Position numbers and translations under genes: made by a program | Shown here: piece after piece, positions 18,917 to 27,515 of the stretch | How positions within the stretch are numbered: the first letter of the stretch is position 1 | Layout: every line of letters starts with the position of its first letter | NCBI RefSeq assembly: GCF_029269265.1 | Contig: NZ_JARIXP010000016.1 | Coordinates: 1-32,412, forward strand | From: Rheinheimera sp. 1928-s | GTDB lineage: Bacteria > Pseudomonadota > Gammaproteobacteria > Enterobacterales > Alteromonadaceae | DNA length: 32,412 nucleotides | Reading direction: 5' to 3' | The notes under the pieces: model-generated | What the model was told of the DNA's origin: nothing | Databases searched by the model: none | The model's input: only the letters and a program-made list of their open reading frames with translations

Positions 18917-21406
18917 TCAATTCGAAGCAGTGCCACGCAAAGCGTGCACCACCGGTTTTGTTAATAAAGGTCGCACGCAGCCAACAACAATCAGCGTGGT
19001 GAGCAGTAGCACTGTCAAAAGCGCTAATGCTGCATTCAGCGGGGCTATTTGCAGCAGCTCTGCAAAACCAAAGACCCAACCAAAATTCAGGCTCAGCTGC
19101 AACAGGCTATAACCAACCGTCAGCAGCAATACTGCCCACAGCAGTGGTTTTAAGCTGTCGACTAAGGTTAATTGCAGCAAATGTTGTGGCCGTGCACCTA
19201 AGGATTGGCGTACCGCCAGTTCATATTGGCGCAGCTGAATTTGCGTGCGAATAACCGCGAAAATGCCGAGGCCTGCCAGTGCCAACGCCAGTATTGATAA
19301 GGCTGCAGTCACCACAGTTGCGACTTTGGCATCCTGGGTATGGGTGCCAAAAATCTCAGCACTGGAATGAAAACGGAATACTTTGAGTTGTGGATGTACT
19401 TGCGCCAACGCCTTATTCACCAGATCACGGCTAAGGCTTTGGCCATCCGGCAGCCGGACCAACAAATGTGGAAAGGCCGGTGGCGTCGCCGGGGTGTAAA
19501 CCGCGGCGCTATCGGCTTGACCGGGCAGCGTCAGATCGCTGACCACACCAATGATCCGGCTTGGCGTAGTGGCGCCGCGCAGGTACAAAGGTTTGTCCAG
19601 CATGCTGCTATTGTTGTTAGCACTGCTGTCAGTCCCTTGATTCAACTCAGCCGCCAGTCGACGGGCCAGGCTTTGGCTTATCAGCACCACGCTTTCCTGA
19701 TTTTTCACTTGTTGCGGGCTGAATGTTTCGCCACTTTGCAAGGAAAGCCCGAGTGCTGCCAGATACTCAGCGTCACCGCTATAGCGATAAGTTGGCGCAG
19801 GTGCGGATTGATCGGCGTGCTGGCTGACCGATGACATGGTAAATCCGGCTTGCCAAAAAGAGATAGGCGGGTAACCACCGACGCCGACAAGGGTCGCGTT
19901 GCTTTGCGCTTTCACCGCTTCAGCGGCCTGTACAAACAATTGCCGGCGCTCTTCAATTTGTGAACTTGCCAGCAAGGAGCCTTGTGTCAGCGCCACCTGA
20001 TAGGTCTGTAAATCAAGCCCGGACGGCTGGCGCAGTTTGGCGAGCGCCTGCACAAAAATCTGGCTGCAATAAATCAAGGTAACCAAACAAAACAGCGTTT
20101 GCGACATCAATAGCAATTGGCGGGTTCGCCCGGATACCTGCACTGCTGAACCTTTGCCACTTTGTTGCAGGCTTTGTTGTAGCTGACGGTAGTTCAGTTG
20201 TCGGGTTAGCCAGAGCGCCAGCGTCAGGCAAAGCACAATCAACAGGCCAATCGCAAACAGCACACTCAAAGCTCCGCTGCTAAGCTCCTGCAGCCGCGGT
20301 AACGGCCCGGCATAACCTGCTTGTAAACTTTGATAACAAGCCTCTGCCACACTCAGGCACAACAGCAAAGCCGGAATGGCCAATACCGCAAATTCCAACA
20401 GATATTGGCGAAACAGATGGGACGCCCGCGCACCCAGCGCAATCCGAATGGTCAAGGATCTTTGTTGTGCCATGGCTCGGCCGAGCACCAGATTGGCTAT
20501 ATTGGCGATGGCAATTGCGCAAAGCAGTATGCTGCCTGCCAATAAACTCAGGCTCAAACCAGCAGCATCACCCAAAATCCGGCTACGCACCGACTCCAGA
20601 CGCCAGCGCACCGAGCTATTTTTCAAAAACGCATTGCTCTGGTTGGCTGCTGCAAATTCCGGTGCAGCCCATTGTTCAAAACTATGGGCTAACTGCGCTG
20701 GACTGGCGTCAGCTTTGAGTTTGAGCAGCAGATGGATTTGATTGCTGTTAAAACTCCAATTTGGCGTGCCCATATCATGAAAATCGTAACTAAGCCAAAG
20801 ATCGGTCGACCAGCCAGGCGCGGCTAGCACCGGTTCGACAAAACGCTCTGCCAACACACCCACCACAGTAAAAGACACGCCACGAAATTGCAGGGTTTTG
20901 CCAAGTACCGCCGGGTCGCCAGCAAAATGCTGTTGCCAGACCTGATAGCTTAGTACTGTCACCGGCACCTGACTGTCCAACCCTTCATTCGGGCTTAAGT
21001 GGCGGCCAAGCGCCAGCGGCGCGTCAAACATCGGCAAAAATTCCGGTGTGACATATCCCAGATTAAAAGACGGGTTGCCGGGCAGATTTTGCGCCACATC
21101 AATGCTGATATTGTGCAGTGCTTTAGTTTCCACTTCCGGCCAATCTTGCCGGTAAATATCCAATTGTCCTTGCGCCGGCAGCCATTCGGCTGAAACCTGC
21201 TTGTCTTGCTGCCACTGGCTCCCGCGCACTAACTGCAAACGTTCGGCATCCGGGTAGGGCAGCGGTGCCATAAACAGCTGATAATTTAAGTTAAAAGTGG
21301 CGACCAAAGCACCCAGCGTCAGGCCAATGGTGAGTATGATTGTCAGCGCATACAGCTGCTGGCGTAGCAGCAGTATCTTCGCAGTTTTGAACCAGGATTG
21401 CAGCAT
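18917..21406 (-). CDS. Duplicated MacB-like (ADOP-type) permease, copy 3 of 4
   Basis: 829 residues from the ATG at 21406, chosen because AGGAGGG lies just before it in the end of the preceding gene and the product then begins like its paralogues (MLQSWFKTAKILLLRQ). A longer reading to 21511 would overlap the neighbouring gene by over 100 bases. Architecture is TM1 (~19-40), periplasmic domain, FtsX helices, linker GKGSAVQV (417-424), then the second set. FNLNYQLFMAPLPYPD after TM1 and SGRTRQLLLMSQ after the linker match the 23975-26455 gene, so these two form type 2. Coupling motifs SLTIRIALGAR and ELAVRQSLGAR are present in the two halves. Only two bases separate it from the previous stop. 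Confidence 0.88.
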   Translation of the reverse strand: MLQSWFKTAKILLLRQQLYALTIILTIGLTLGALVATFNLNYQLFMAPLPYPDAERLQLVRGSQWQQDKQVSAEWLPAQGQLDIYRQDWPEVETKALHNISIDVAQNLPGNPSFNLGYVTPEFLPMFDAPLALGRHLSPNEGLDSQVPVTVLSYQVWQQHFAGDPAVLGKTLQFRGVSFTVVGVLAERFVEPVLAAPGWSTDLWLSYDFHDMGTPNWSFNSNQIHLLLKLKADASPAQLAHSFEQWAAPEFAAANQSNAFLKNSSVRWRLESVRSRILGDAAGLSLSLLAGSILLCAIAIANIANLVLGRAMAQQRSLTIRIALGARASHLFRQYLLEFAVLAIPALLLCLSVAEACYQSLQAGYAGPLPRLQELSSGALSVLFAIGLLIVLCLTLALWLTRQLNYRQLQQSLQQSGKGSAVQVSGRTRQLLLMSQTLFCLVTLIYCSQIFVQALAKLRQPSGLDLQTYQVALTQGSLLASSQIEERRQLFVQAAEAVKAQSNATLVGVGGYPPISFWQAGFTMSSVSQHADQSAPAPTYRYSGDAEYLAALGLSLQSGETFSPQQVKNQESVVLISQSLARRLAAELNQGTDSSANNNSSMLDKPLYLRGATTPSRIIGVVSDLTLPGQADSAAVYTPATPPAFPHLLVRLPDGQSLSRDLVNKALAQVHPQLKVFRFHSSAEIFGTHTQDAKVATVVTAALSILALALAGLGIFAVIRTQIQLRQYELAVRQSLGARPQHLLQLTLVDSLKPLLWAVLLLTVGYSLLQLSLNFGWVFGFAELLQIAPLNAALALLTVLLLTTLIVVGCVRPLLTKPVVHALRGTASN

Positions 21407-21408
21407 GA

Positions 21409-23895
21409 TTAAGTTCCCTCCTGAGTCGAGCGGATTAGCTGGTTTGCTGACTGCTGTAAACACTTTCGCAGCGGCAGCAACAAAGCACACAACGACAGGC
21501 CAAGCAAACAACCTGTGCTGAGCAGCAATAATTCCAACAGATAGTGTTCCATGGTGTGCTGAACTTGCAGGTGCAGATAACCACGCATAGCCAACACCAA
21601 CAAAATACTGCTCAGTAAGCCAGCCAAAAACGGCAGGGCATTGTCACGCAGGAACAGGCGGACTATATAATGTTTGTTGGCCCCGAGCGCCAGCCGGATG
21701 CCAATCTCACTGGTACGCAGCTGAACGTTATAATGAATAACCCCATACAATCCGATAGCCGCCAGCAACAGTGACAATAGTGTCAGCACAATGGCAGCCC
21801 CTGCGGTCAGATACTGGCTTTTCAGCAAGCGGGCTTTTTGCTGTTCTAATGAGTCCAACTGATAAATCACCAGCATATCGCTGACGTGCTGCAGTGTAGC
21901 CATCAGTTGATGTTTCAGCAGTTGTTGCCCTGGCTTTAGCATGATGGTAAAGCTGCTGCCGCTGTACATGGGCCGATAAACTCGGGGCGGCACTGTCGCC
22001 TCACCGGGTTTTTTCAGGCCTTGCACCACACCAATAATAACAAATGAAGCATCCGCACCAGCGCTCAAATCAAAAGACAACCGTTGGCCAACAGCCGAAC
22101 CGTCCGGATAAAGATGCCTGGCCAGCACATCATTAATGATCAGCACTTTGTCAGCGGTTTGTACTTGCTGTTTGCTGAAATCATGCCCTTCCAGCAAGGA
22201 TTGGGCTGTCACCTGGAAAAAATGCTCATCCACAATTTGAGCCTGTGGTAACACAGTTTTTTGCGAGCGCTCATCAATCAGTGACCAGGTATTGCTGGCA
22301 CTGACCAAAGGCGACATAGCGCGGCTTACCGCGTCAACTTGTGGCAATAGTTGCAGTTCTGTCATGAGCTGACTGAGCACGGCATTATATTGTTCAGGTA
22401 CCAGTGGTTGAGGTGTATTTAGCCGGACATCAAGGTTCAGCAGATCCGCAGTGGTAAAAACCTGCTGATCGCGAATGCTACTGACCGCACTGAGTAAAAA
22501 TGTCAGATTAACCAACAATAAGAAGCCAGCGACTGCGACCTGACTATACACCAGCGCCTGTCTGACAGAACGCGGGATCTGTGCAGTACTGCCTTTGCCG
22601 CCTGATGCCAAATGGCTTTGCAACTGTCGATAATTTAACTGACCACCACTCAGTTTGCCAAGGCTCAGTAGTTTTGTACTGCACCAGGCAAACAACATGG
22701 CCAGCGCCAGCATCAATACAATCACCAGCAGCAAGGCGGTATAGCCGATGCTGTCATAACCGGATAATGGCAATACATCAGGCAGGTTGTGTCGGATAAA
22801 CCAGCTCCCGATCAGTGAAATGCCCCAGCCAGCCAGTGCAGAGAGTGCCATCAGCACTGCGATTTCACTCAACAGGACCAAACGAACTTGTGCTGGCCTG
22901 GCACCGAGAGCCGCGCACAGTGCCAGCTCTTTATTCCGTTCTGCCACTCGGGCTAATAACAAATTGGCGATATTGGCGGTGGCGATCAGTAATAAAGCCA
23001 GAGCACCTGCCAGCAGCAGATAAGCCGCCAGATTACTGTCGCCAAAGATCACCTGACGCAAGCTGCTGAACTTCATCTCAACCCGCCAACCCTGATAAAA
23101 GGGGATGGCTGCAACTTCTTGTTGCCAGGTTCGATCGACCAGATCGGTCAGGCTCTGCTGCGCTTGCTGAACCGGGATATCCGCTTTGAGTTTGCCAATA
23201 AAAATTCGCGGATTCGCTCTATCTCCCCAGCGACTGCGGATTGACTCAGTCGCGGGGTTAAAGTGCCAGGGTAGCCAGATGGCCGTTTCTCGCCCGGATT
23301 GAGAAAGTTCAGGCTCGGTAAAATCAGCCGATAGCACTCCAGCTACCTTATAGCTGTTGCCACGAATGCTGAGCACTTTGCCAATAATGTCGGGGTCGGC
23401 AGAAAACAAGGATTGCCACACCGTATAACTCAGCACAGCGACAGGTTCAGCCAGATCTGGATTGCTAACGGGCTGAAACAACTGGCCAAGATGAGGCCCT
23501 GCCCCCAGAGTCCGGAAAAAATCAGCCGTGATATAACTGGTAGCGAGTTTGGGCTGATCAGGGTGTGACACCAAGACTTCATCATCATAGTGAGCCAGGC
23601 CGACACTGGAGAACAGGGCCTGATCTTGCTGTTGCTGCTGATACATATGCATCAAGCTGGCATAACCATAGGCATTCACATTGGGCAGGCCGGACTTATC
23701 AATCTGCAGTTGTTCTACTTTATATAGCTGCTCCGACTCAGGATAAGGTAAGGGCTGCAACACCAGATAATAAAACAGCCCTGCGGCGTTTAATAAAATG
23801 CCCAGAGTGATGCTCATCGTCAGCACAATGCTGAGGGCAAAACCCCGACGTCTGTGCAAATTTTTCCAGGCTGTTTTGAGCTGATATACAAACAT
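21409..23895 (-). CDS. Duplicated MacB-like (ADOP-type) permease, copy 2 of 4
   Basis: 828 residues, MFVYQLKTAWKNLHRRRGF then TM1. Same two-fold MacB_PCD-FtsX plan: first FtsX helices carry LAAYLLLAGALALLLIATANIANLLLARV, the linker motif is GGKGSTAQI (glycine of GKGS at 433), and the second FtsX set ends in ALLLPLRKCLQQS. Type 1, by LQPLPYPESEQL after TM1 and the LLPLR ending shared with the 16313-18883 gene. The second-half coupling helix SEIGIRLALGAN is closest to canonical MacB, while the first half has ELALCAALGAR with Cys in place of the usual Arg. AAGGAT lies before the start. Seventy-nine bases separate it from the previous permease. Confidence 0.88.
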   Translation of the reverse strand: MFVYQLKTAWKNLHRRRGFALSIVLTMSITLGILLNAAGLFYYLVLQPLPYPESEQLYKVEQLQIDKSGLPNVNAYGYASLMHMYQQQQQDQALFSSVGLAHYDDEVLVSHPDQPKLATSYITADFFRTLGAGPHLGQLFQPVSNPDLAEPVAVLSYTVWQSLFSADPDIIGKVLSIRGNSYKVAGVLSADFTEPELSQSGRETAIWLPWHFNPATESIRSRWGDRANPRIFIGKLKADIPVQQAQQSLTDLVDRTWQQEVAAIPFYQGWRVEMKFSSLRQVIFGDSNLAAYLLLAGALALLLIATANIANLLLARVAERNKELALCAALGARPAQVRLVLLSEIAVLMALSALAGWGISLIGSWFIRHNLPDVLPLSGYDSIGYTALLLVIVLMLALAMLFAWCSTKLLSLGKLSGGQLNYRQLQSHLASGGKGSTAQIPRSVRQALVYSQVAVAGFLLLVNLTFLLSAVSSIRDQQVFTTADLLNLDVRLNTPQPLVPEQYNAVLSQLMTELQLLPQVDAVSRAMSPLVSASNTWSLIDERSQKTVLPQAQIVDEHFFQVTAQSLLEGHDFSKQQVQTADKVLIINDVLARHLYPDGSAVGQRLSFDLSAGADASFVIIGVVQGLKKPGEATVPPRVYRPMYSGSSFTIMLKPGQQLLKHQLMATLQHVSDMLVIYQLDSLEQQKARLLKSQYLTAGAAIVLTLLSLLLAAIGLYGVIHYNVQLRTSEIGIRLALGANKHYIVRLFLRDNALPFLAGLLSSILLVLAMRGYLHLQVQHTMEHYLLELLLLSTGCLLGLSLCALLLPLRKCLQQSANQLIRSTQEGT

Positions 23896-23974
23896 AGTGC
23901 TGAATCCTTATTCTTATAGTTGTTGGCGGATGCGGTTTATTATTAATGTGAGGCATGCCAAAGCAACCATCAGG

Positions 23975-23987
23975 TTATTGTCCTTGT
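23975..23987. repeat. 13-base direct repeat, left copy (edge of permease copy 1)
   Basis: TTATTGTCCTTGT on the + strand, that is ACAAGGACAATAA across the stop codon of permease copy 1. It is identical to 26457-26469 at the other edge of the gene. After this copy comes GATG, as at the right edge, here opening an 18-codon frame (23914-23970, - strand) with no recognisable product. Confidence 0.7.
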
Positions 23988-26455
23988 AACGCATAAATGG
24001 CGGGTTTTCGGATAATGCCCCAGACTGACAACAACGATGTCAGTACTGTTAACAGCACTATCAGCGTCAGTGGCAGCGCAAAACCGCCAGCTGACAGTTC
24101 CACTGTGAACATTGTTTGTCGCAGGCCAAGCCAGAGAATTGCCAGCAGCAATGCCGCCAGTACTAAACCAGCACAAACAGGTTTCAGGTTTTCACCCAAC
24201 AATTGACGCAAAATGGTGGCAGGCCGGGCACCAATCGCCATTCGCACACCCAGTTCAAAGCGGCGCTGCTGCACGCTGTAACTCAGCACGCCATAAATAC
24301 CTATAGCGGCAAGCAGGAAACTTAGCAGCACAAGAGTGGTAGTCGCAGCAGCTGTCAGATAGTTACGCAGCCGCACCTTGTCGATATTATCTGCAATGCT
24401 ATAGATATTGGCCGCCCTATAGTTGGCAGAGACTTGCGCCATTGCCTGGTTGATAGCGGTTTTGTCAATCTGCATACCTGGTTTCAGTTGCAATTGCAGG
24501 TTGGCTGTAGTGCCAAGATTGCGGGTTAAGTAACTGCGGCCTGTCTCGTGCGGTGACCATAGATCCGGCAACTGATGATTAAGGCTTACGCCAATAATCT
24601 CAAATGCGAGGCTGCCATCCGGCGAATACAACTGCTGGCCAACCACATTACCATCGGGTCGAAGCTGCAGTGCCAGTGCCTGATTAATGATCACCACCAG
24701 TGCTTGTGAGCTGATTTCCTGTGCCGTGAAGTTACGGCCTTGCACTAATTTGATGTCAAACAGCGGCAGATAAAACTGATCGGTGTAAACCGCACGGCTG
24801 AACAGCAGTTGAGTCGGGCTGTCTGGCGAGGCTATAAAACTTGCCGAACCATAATAACCATCAAAAGAAATCGGCGGATAATTGCTGACTGAGGCTGTCT
24901 GTACCGCCGGATGTTGTTGCAGAATATCACGCACCTGCATCAGCTCGTCCTTTTGTTGACGATATACAGCGCGTCGTTGCTCCAGCGGTAAACTGGCGTC
25001 CGGTACAGGGGTCATATCATCAATGGTAATTTGATAGCGATCAGTGCTGGTAAAACCTACGTGCTGGCGCAGTTGTTGTAACGACTGCAACAGCACTTGT
25101 GCACTACAAATCAGCAACAGGCCTGCCAGCATCACCTGAGCGCCAATCAACAACTGTCGGGTACGGCCGCTGATTTGCACGCCGCTGCCTTTGCCACTGC
25201 TTTGCAGGTTTTGTTGCAGCGCCTGATAGTTGATTTGCCGGCTGATTAGGGTCGCAAATCCCAGAGCCAGCAGCAGGCTGACCAACAGCGCAAAAGCCAA
25301 AGTCGGCCAGTCCATACCCAGTTCTGTCAGTCGCGGCAGAGTGGTACCAGCATAAGCCCACAACAACGCATAAGCACCTTCGGCTACGACAAAAGCGACC
25401 AGCAGCGCTGCTGTCAGTAACCAAGTGAGTTCAGCCAACACAGAGCCCAATAAATGGTGTCGCTGCGCCCCGAGTGCTGCCTGAATACTCATGCTGCGTT
25501 GCTGGCGGGCGGCGTGGGACAATAATAAGTTGGTAATATTAGCTGCAGCGATCAGCAATAACAGCACACTGCCGATCAGCATCGACAGTGTTGCTTTACT
25601 GCTGTCCCCGTCCATCATCTGCCGCAGTGGTTCGGCATGAAAGCGCGCAGTGCGCCCGGCCTGAGCGGGTATGGCCGCAACTGCCTCCTGAAATTTTTGC
25701 TGAATTTGTGGCCTTAACTCTTGCTCGAAGACCTGAAGCGCACCGGCGTCTTTCAGTTTCGCCAGATAAAAGTGGGCACCGCTGACATCGCCTGGGCTCG
25801 CATTCGCGCCAGGCGCATAATCCCAGGGTAACCAGATGTCATTCACGCGGGCCGGGCCTGTCAGAGCAGGCTCCCGGAAAGTCGCTGCGGTAATGCCAAT
25901 CACTTTAAATGACTGATTGCCTATCTGTACTGTGCGTCCTACTGTGGCCGGATCAGCCTGATAGTGTTCGCGCCAGATTTTTTCACTCAACACAGCCACA
26001 GCTTGGTGACTGCCGACATCTTCATCCGCACTAAATGCCCGGCCATGTAATAACGGCATCTGGTACATCCGCATATAACCTGGCGTGGTGTAAGCAATCT
26101 GTACTTGTGGGCTGTTCGCTAGATCCCGCAGCGTCATACCAACGTATGAAAAGCTAAATAACGCCTGATCGCTTAAATGCTCTGAGGGTTTGGGGTAAAG
26201 CTGACGGAAAACGCTGACTGGTAGCACGCGCGGATACATCACAGATCCATCTTTTTCCAACCAAGCCGTGCTACCCACCATTAACTGATCTTCATCAGCA
26301 TAAGGCAGCGGCGCAGCTAAAATTTGATAATTCAGGTTAAACATGGCGACCAATGAACCCAGTGCTAAACCCAGCGTCAGTACCACAGTGGCGGCATACC
26401 CTTTGGCTTTGCTAAGCCTATAAAGTGCAGTGGAGAAGTCTCTGCGAGAAATCAT
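23975..26455 (-). CDS. Duplicated MacB-like (ADOP-type) permease, copy 1 of 4
   Basis: 826 residues from the ATG at 26455. This start has AAGGAC eight bases upstream and follows the small membrane-protein stop by one base; a longer reading to 26536 would overlap that gene by 80 bases. TM1 (VVLTLGLALGSLVAMFNLNY), periplasmic domain, FtsX helices, linker GKGSGVQI (421-428), second periplasmic domain and final FtsX set ending PAIYALQGQ. Type 2. The second-half coupling helix is ELGVRMAIGAR; the first half reads SMSIQAALGAQ, without the usual Arg. A 13-base direct repeat sits at both edges of the gene. Confidence 0.88.
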   Translation of the reverse strand: MISRRDFSTALYRLSKAKGYAATVVLTLGLALGSLVAMFNLNYQILAAPLPYADEDQLMVGSTAWLEKDGSVMYPRVLPVSVFRQLYPKPSEHLSDQALFSFSYVGMTLRDLANSPQVQIAYTTPGYMRMYQMPLLHGRAFSADEDVGSHQAVAVLSEKIWREHYQADPATVGRTVQIGNQSFKVIGITAATFREPALTGPARVNDIWLPWDYAPGANASPGDVSGAHFYLAKLKDAGALQVFEQELRPQIQQKFQEAVAAIPAQAGRTARFHAEPLRQMMDGDSSKATLSMLIGSVLLLLIAAANITNLLLSHAARQQRSMSIQAALGAQRHHLLGSVLAELTWLLTAALLVAFVVAEGAYALLWAYAGTTLPRLTELGMDWPTLAFALLVSLLLALGFATLISRQINYQALQQNLQSSGKGSGVQISGRTRQLLIGAQVMLAGLLLICSAQVLLQSLQQLRQHVGFTSTDRYQITIDDMTPVPDASLPLEQRRAVYRQQKDELMQVRDILQQHPAVQTASVSNYPPISFDGYYGSASFIASPDSPTQLLFSRAVYTDQFYLPLFDIKLVQGRNFTAQEISSQALVVIINQALALQLRPDGNVVGQQLYSPDGSLAFEIIGVSLNHQLPDLWSPHETGRSYLTRNLGTTANLQLQLKPGMQIDKTAINQAMAQVSANYRAANIYSIADNIDKVRLRNYLTAAATTTLVLLSFLLAAIGIYGVLSYSVQQRRFELGVRMAIGARPATILRQLLGENLKPVCAGLVLAALLLAILWLGLRQTMFTVELSAGGFALPLTLIVLLTVLTSLLSVWGIIRKPAIYALQGQ

Positions 26456-26456
26456 C

Positions 26457-26469
26457 TTATTGTCCTTGT
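26457..26469. repeat. 13-base direct repeat, right copy (edge of permease copy 1)
   Basis: Same 13 bases as 23975-23987. Here they hold the end and stop codon of the 77-residue membrane protein and the ribosome-binding site of permease copy 1. Confidence 0.7.
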
Positions 26470-26690
26470 GCCGGAGATATCCGACTGGCATTGATTTGTC
26501 CTTGGTTCTGTTCCAGCAGTGAAACCAACAGCGCAAAAACCAGCAGACACACTAATTGTAATAAACCGAATACCAGCAACAGCCAGCTGCTTTGCAATGG
26601 CCAGACACTTCGTAAGGTGGGCAACAAATTCAGTAAGCTGATCAATAGGCTTAAGCTAATACCGCAGGTAAAAAGTCGGCTGAGTTGCAT
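26457..26690 (-). CDS. Small two-helix membrane protein, unknown function
   Basis: Not a family I recognise. 77 residues: a short basic start (MQLSRLF), a hydrophobic stretch at ~8-26, a second at ~34-60 (WLLLVFGLLQLVCLLVFALLV), then a polar tail EQNQGQINASRISPAQGQ. AAGGAG lies six bases before the ATG, and TAAGATG joins its stop to the next permease start, whose ribosome-binding site is inside this gene. That spacing argues strongly that it is translated and coupled to permease copy 1. Position between ATPase and permeases suggests an accessory subunit or regulator of the complex; this is inference. Hydrophobic low-complexity sequence could by chance look like a membrane protein, but the start and stop signals make that less likely. 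Confidence 0.72.
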   Translation of the reverse strand: MQLSRLFTCGISLSLLISLLNLLPTLRSVWPLQSSWLLLVFGLLQLVCLLVFALLVSLLEQNQGQINASRISPAQGQ

Positions 26691-26752
26691 CCTTCACTCC
26701 TTGTTTGGCAGCTTGTACTGCGCAATGCTGCGGCTGGCCGCTACGAACACAG

Positions 26753-27490
26753 TTACTGAGCCGCAATCTGGCGTAAAGCTGTGGTGTGTTGTTGCATAGG
26801 TGTGCCGTCACTATCCAGAATACGCCCATCCAGCAGGTGCAACTTGCGGCTTGCCATATCGGCATAACGTGGGTCGTGTGTCACCATACAAAGGGTGGTG
26901 CCGTTATTATTCAGTTCACACAACATATCCATCACGGCGTCGCCATTTTTGGAGTCCAGGTTACCTGTAGGTTCATCGACTAACAGCAACGCCGGGCTAC
27001 CCACTAAAGCGCGGGCTATGGCAATACGTTGCTGCTGACCACCGGATAACTGGTTAGGTCTGTGACCGGCTCTATGGGTCATATCTACGGTTTTCAGGCA
27101 AGCCATCACACGGTCTTCAATTTCAGATTTAGCAACAGACTGGCGGCGATAACGCAGGGGCAGGGCTATATTGTCGAATACAGTCAGCTCATCTATTAAG
27201 TTAAATGACTGAAAGATAAAACCTATTTTTTCATTGCGGATAAAGGCCGCTTCGCTCAGGCTTAAGCCGCTGACTTCTTTGCCTTCAATTTGATAACTGC
27301 CACCACTGGGCATATCCAATAAACCAAGCAGAGATAACAAAGTAGACTTACCGCAACCGGACGGGCCGCAAATCGAGACGAAATCGCCTGATGAAATCTG
27401 TAAGTCGATACCCCGTAAGGCATGGGTTTCCATTTCATCTGTGGCGAAAATTTTGGTGATGCCTTGCATCAGGATAGTTGGGGGTTGCAT
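26753..27490 (-). CDS. ABC transporter ATPase, MacB/LolD class
   Basis: Cytoplasmic nucleotide-binding subunit that would power the four permeases. 245 residues, a single complete ATPase domain: Walker A GPSGCGKST (42-50), Q-loop Gln94 in FIFQSFNLID, signature LSGGQ (148-152), Walker B LLLVDE (168-173), D-loop NLDS, H-loop His205. The FNLIDELTVFDNIALPL stretch is typical of the MacB/LolD branch, which works by mechanotransmission with FtsX-type permeases. AAAGGAAC precedes the start; 25 bases follow the adaptor gene. It is the only ATPase in the operon. Confidence 0.95.
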   Translation of the reverse strand: MQPPTILMQGITKIFATDEMETHALRGIDLQISSGDFVSICGPSGCGKSTLLSLLGLLDMPSGGSYQIEGKEVSGLSLSEAAFIRNEKIGFIFQSFNLIDELTVFDNIALPLRYRRQSVAKSEIEDRVMACLKTVDMTHRAGHRPNQLSGGQQQRIAIARALVGSPALLLVDEPTGNLDSKNGDAVMDMLCELNNNGTTLCMVTHDPRYADMASRKLHLLDGRILDSDGTPMQQHTTALRQIAAQ

Positions 27491-27515
27491 AGAAAGTTCC
27501 TTTGCTTAATAGTCT

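Noticed and set aside
21407-21511. Longer start for permease copy 3
   Set aside because: It would overlap the preceding gene by over 100 bases, while the ATG at 21406 has AGGAGGG and aligns with its paralogues.
23914-23970. 18-codon frame between permease copies 1 and 2 as a real gene
   Set aside because: It has AAGGAC upstream but is very short, has no recognisable product, and is better explained as a by-product of the direct repeat.
16554-25785. Many + strand open frames of 60-160 codons opposite the permease genes
   Set aside because: They are mirror frames of the long, G/C-richer permease genes, lack ribosome-binding sites and show no family features.
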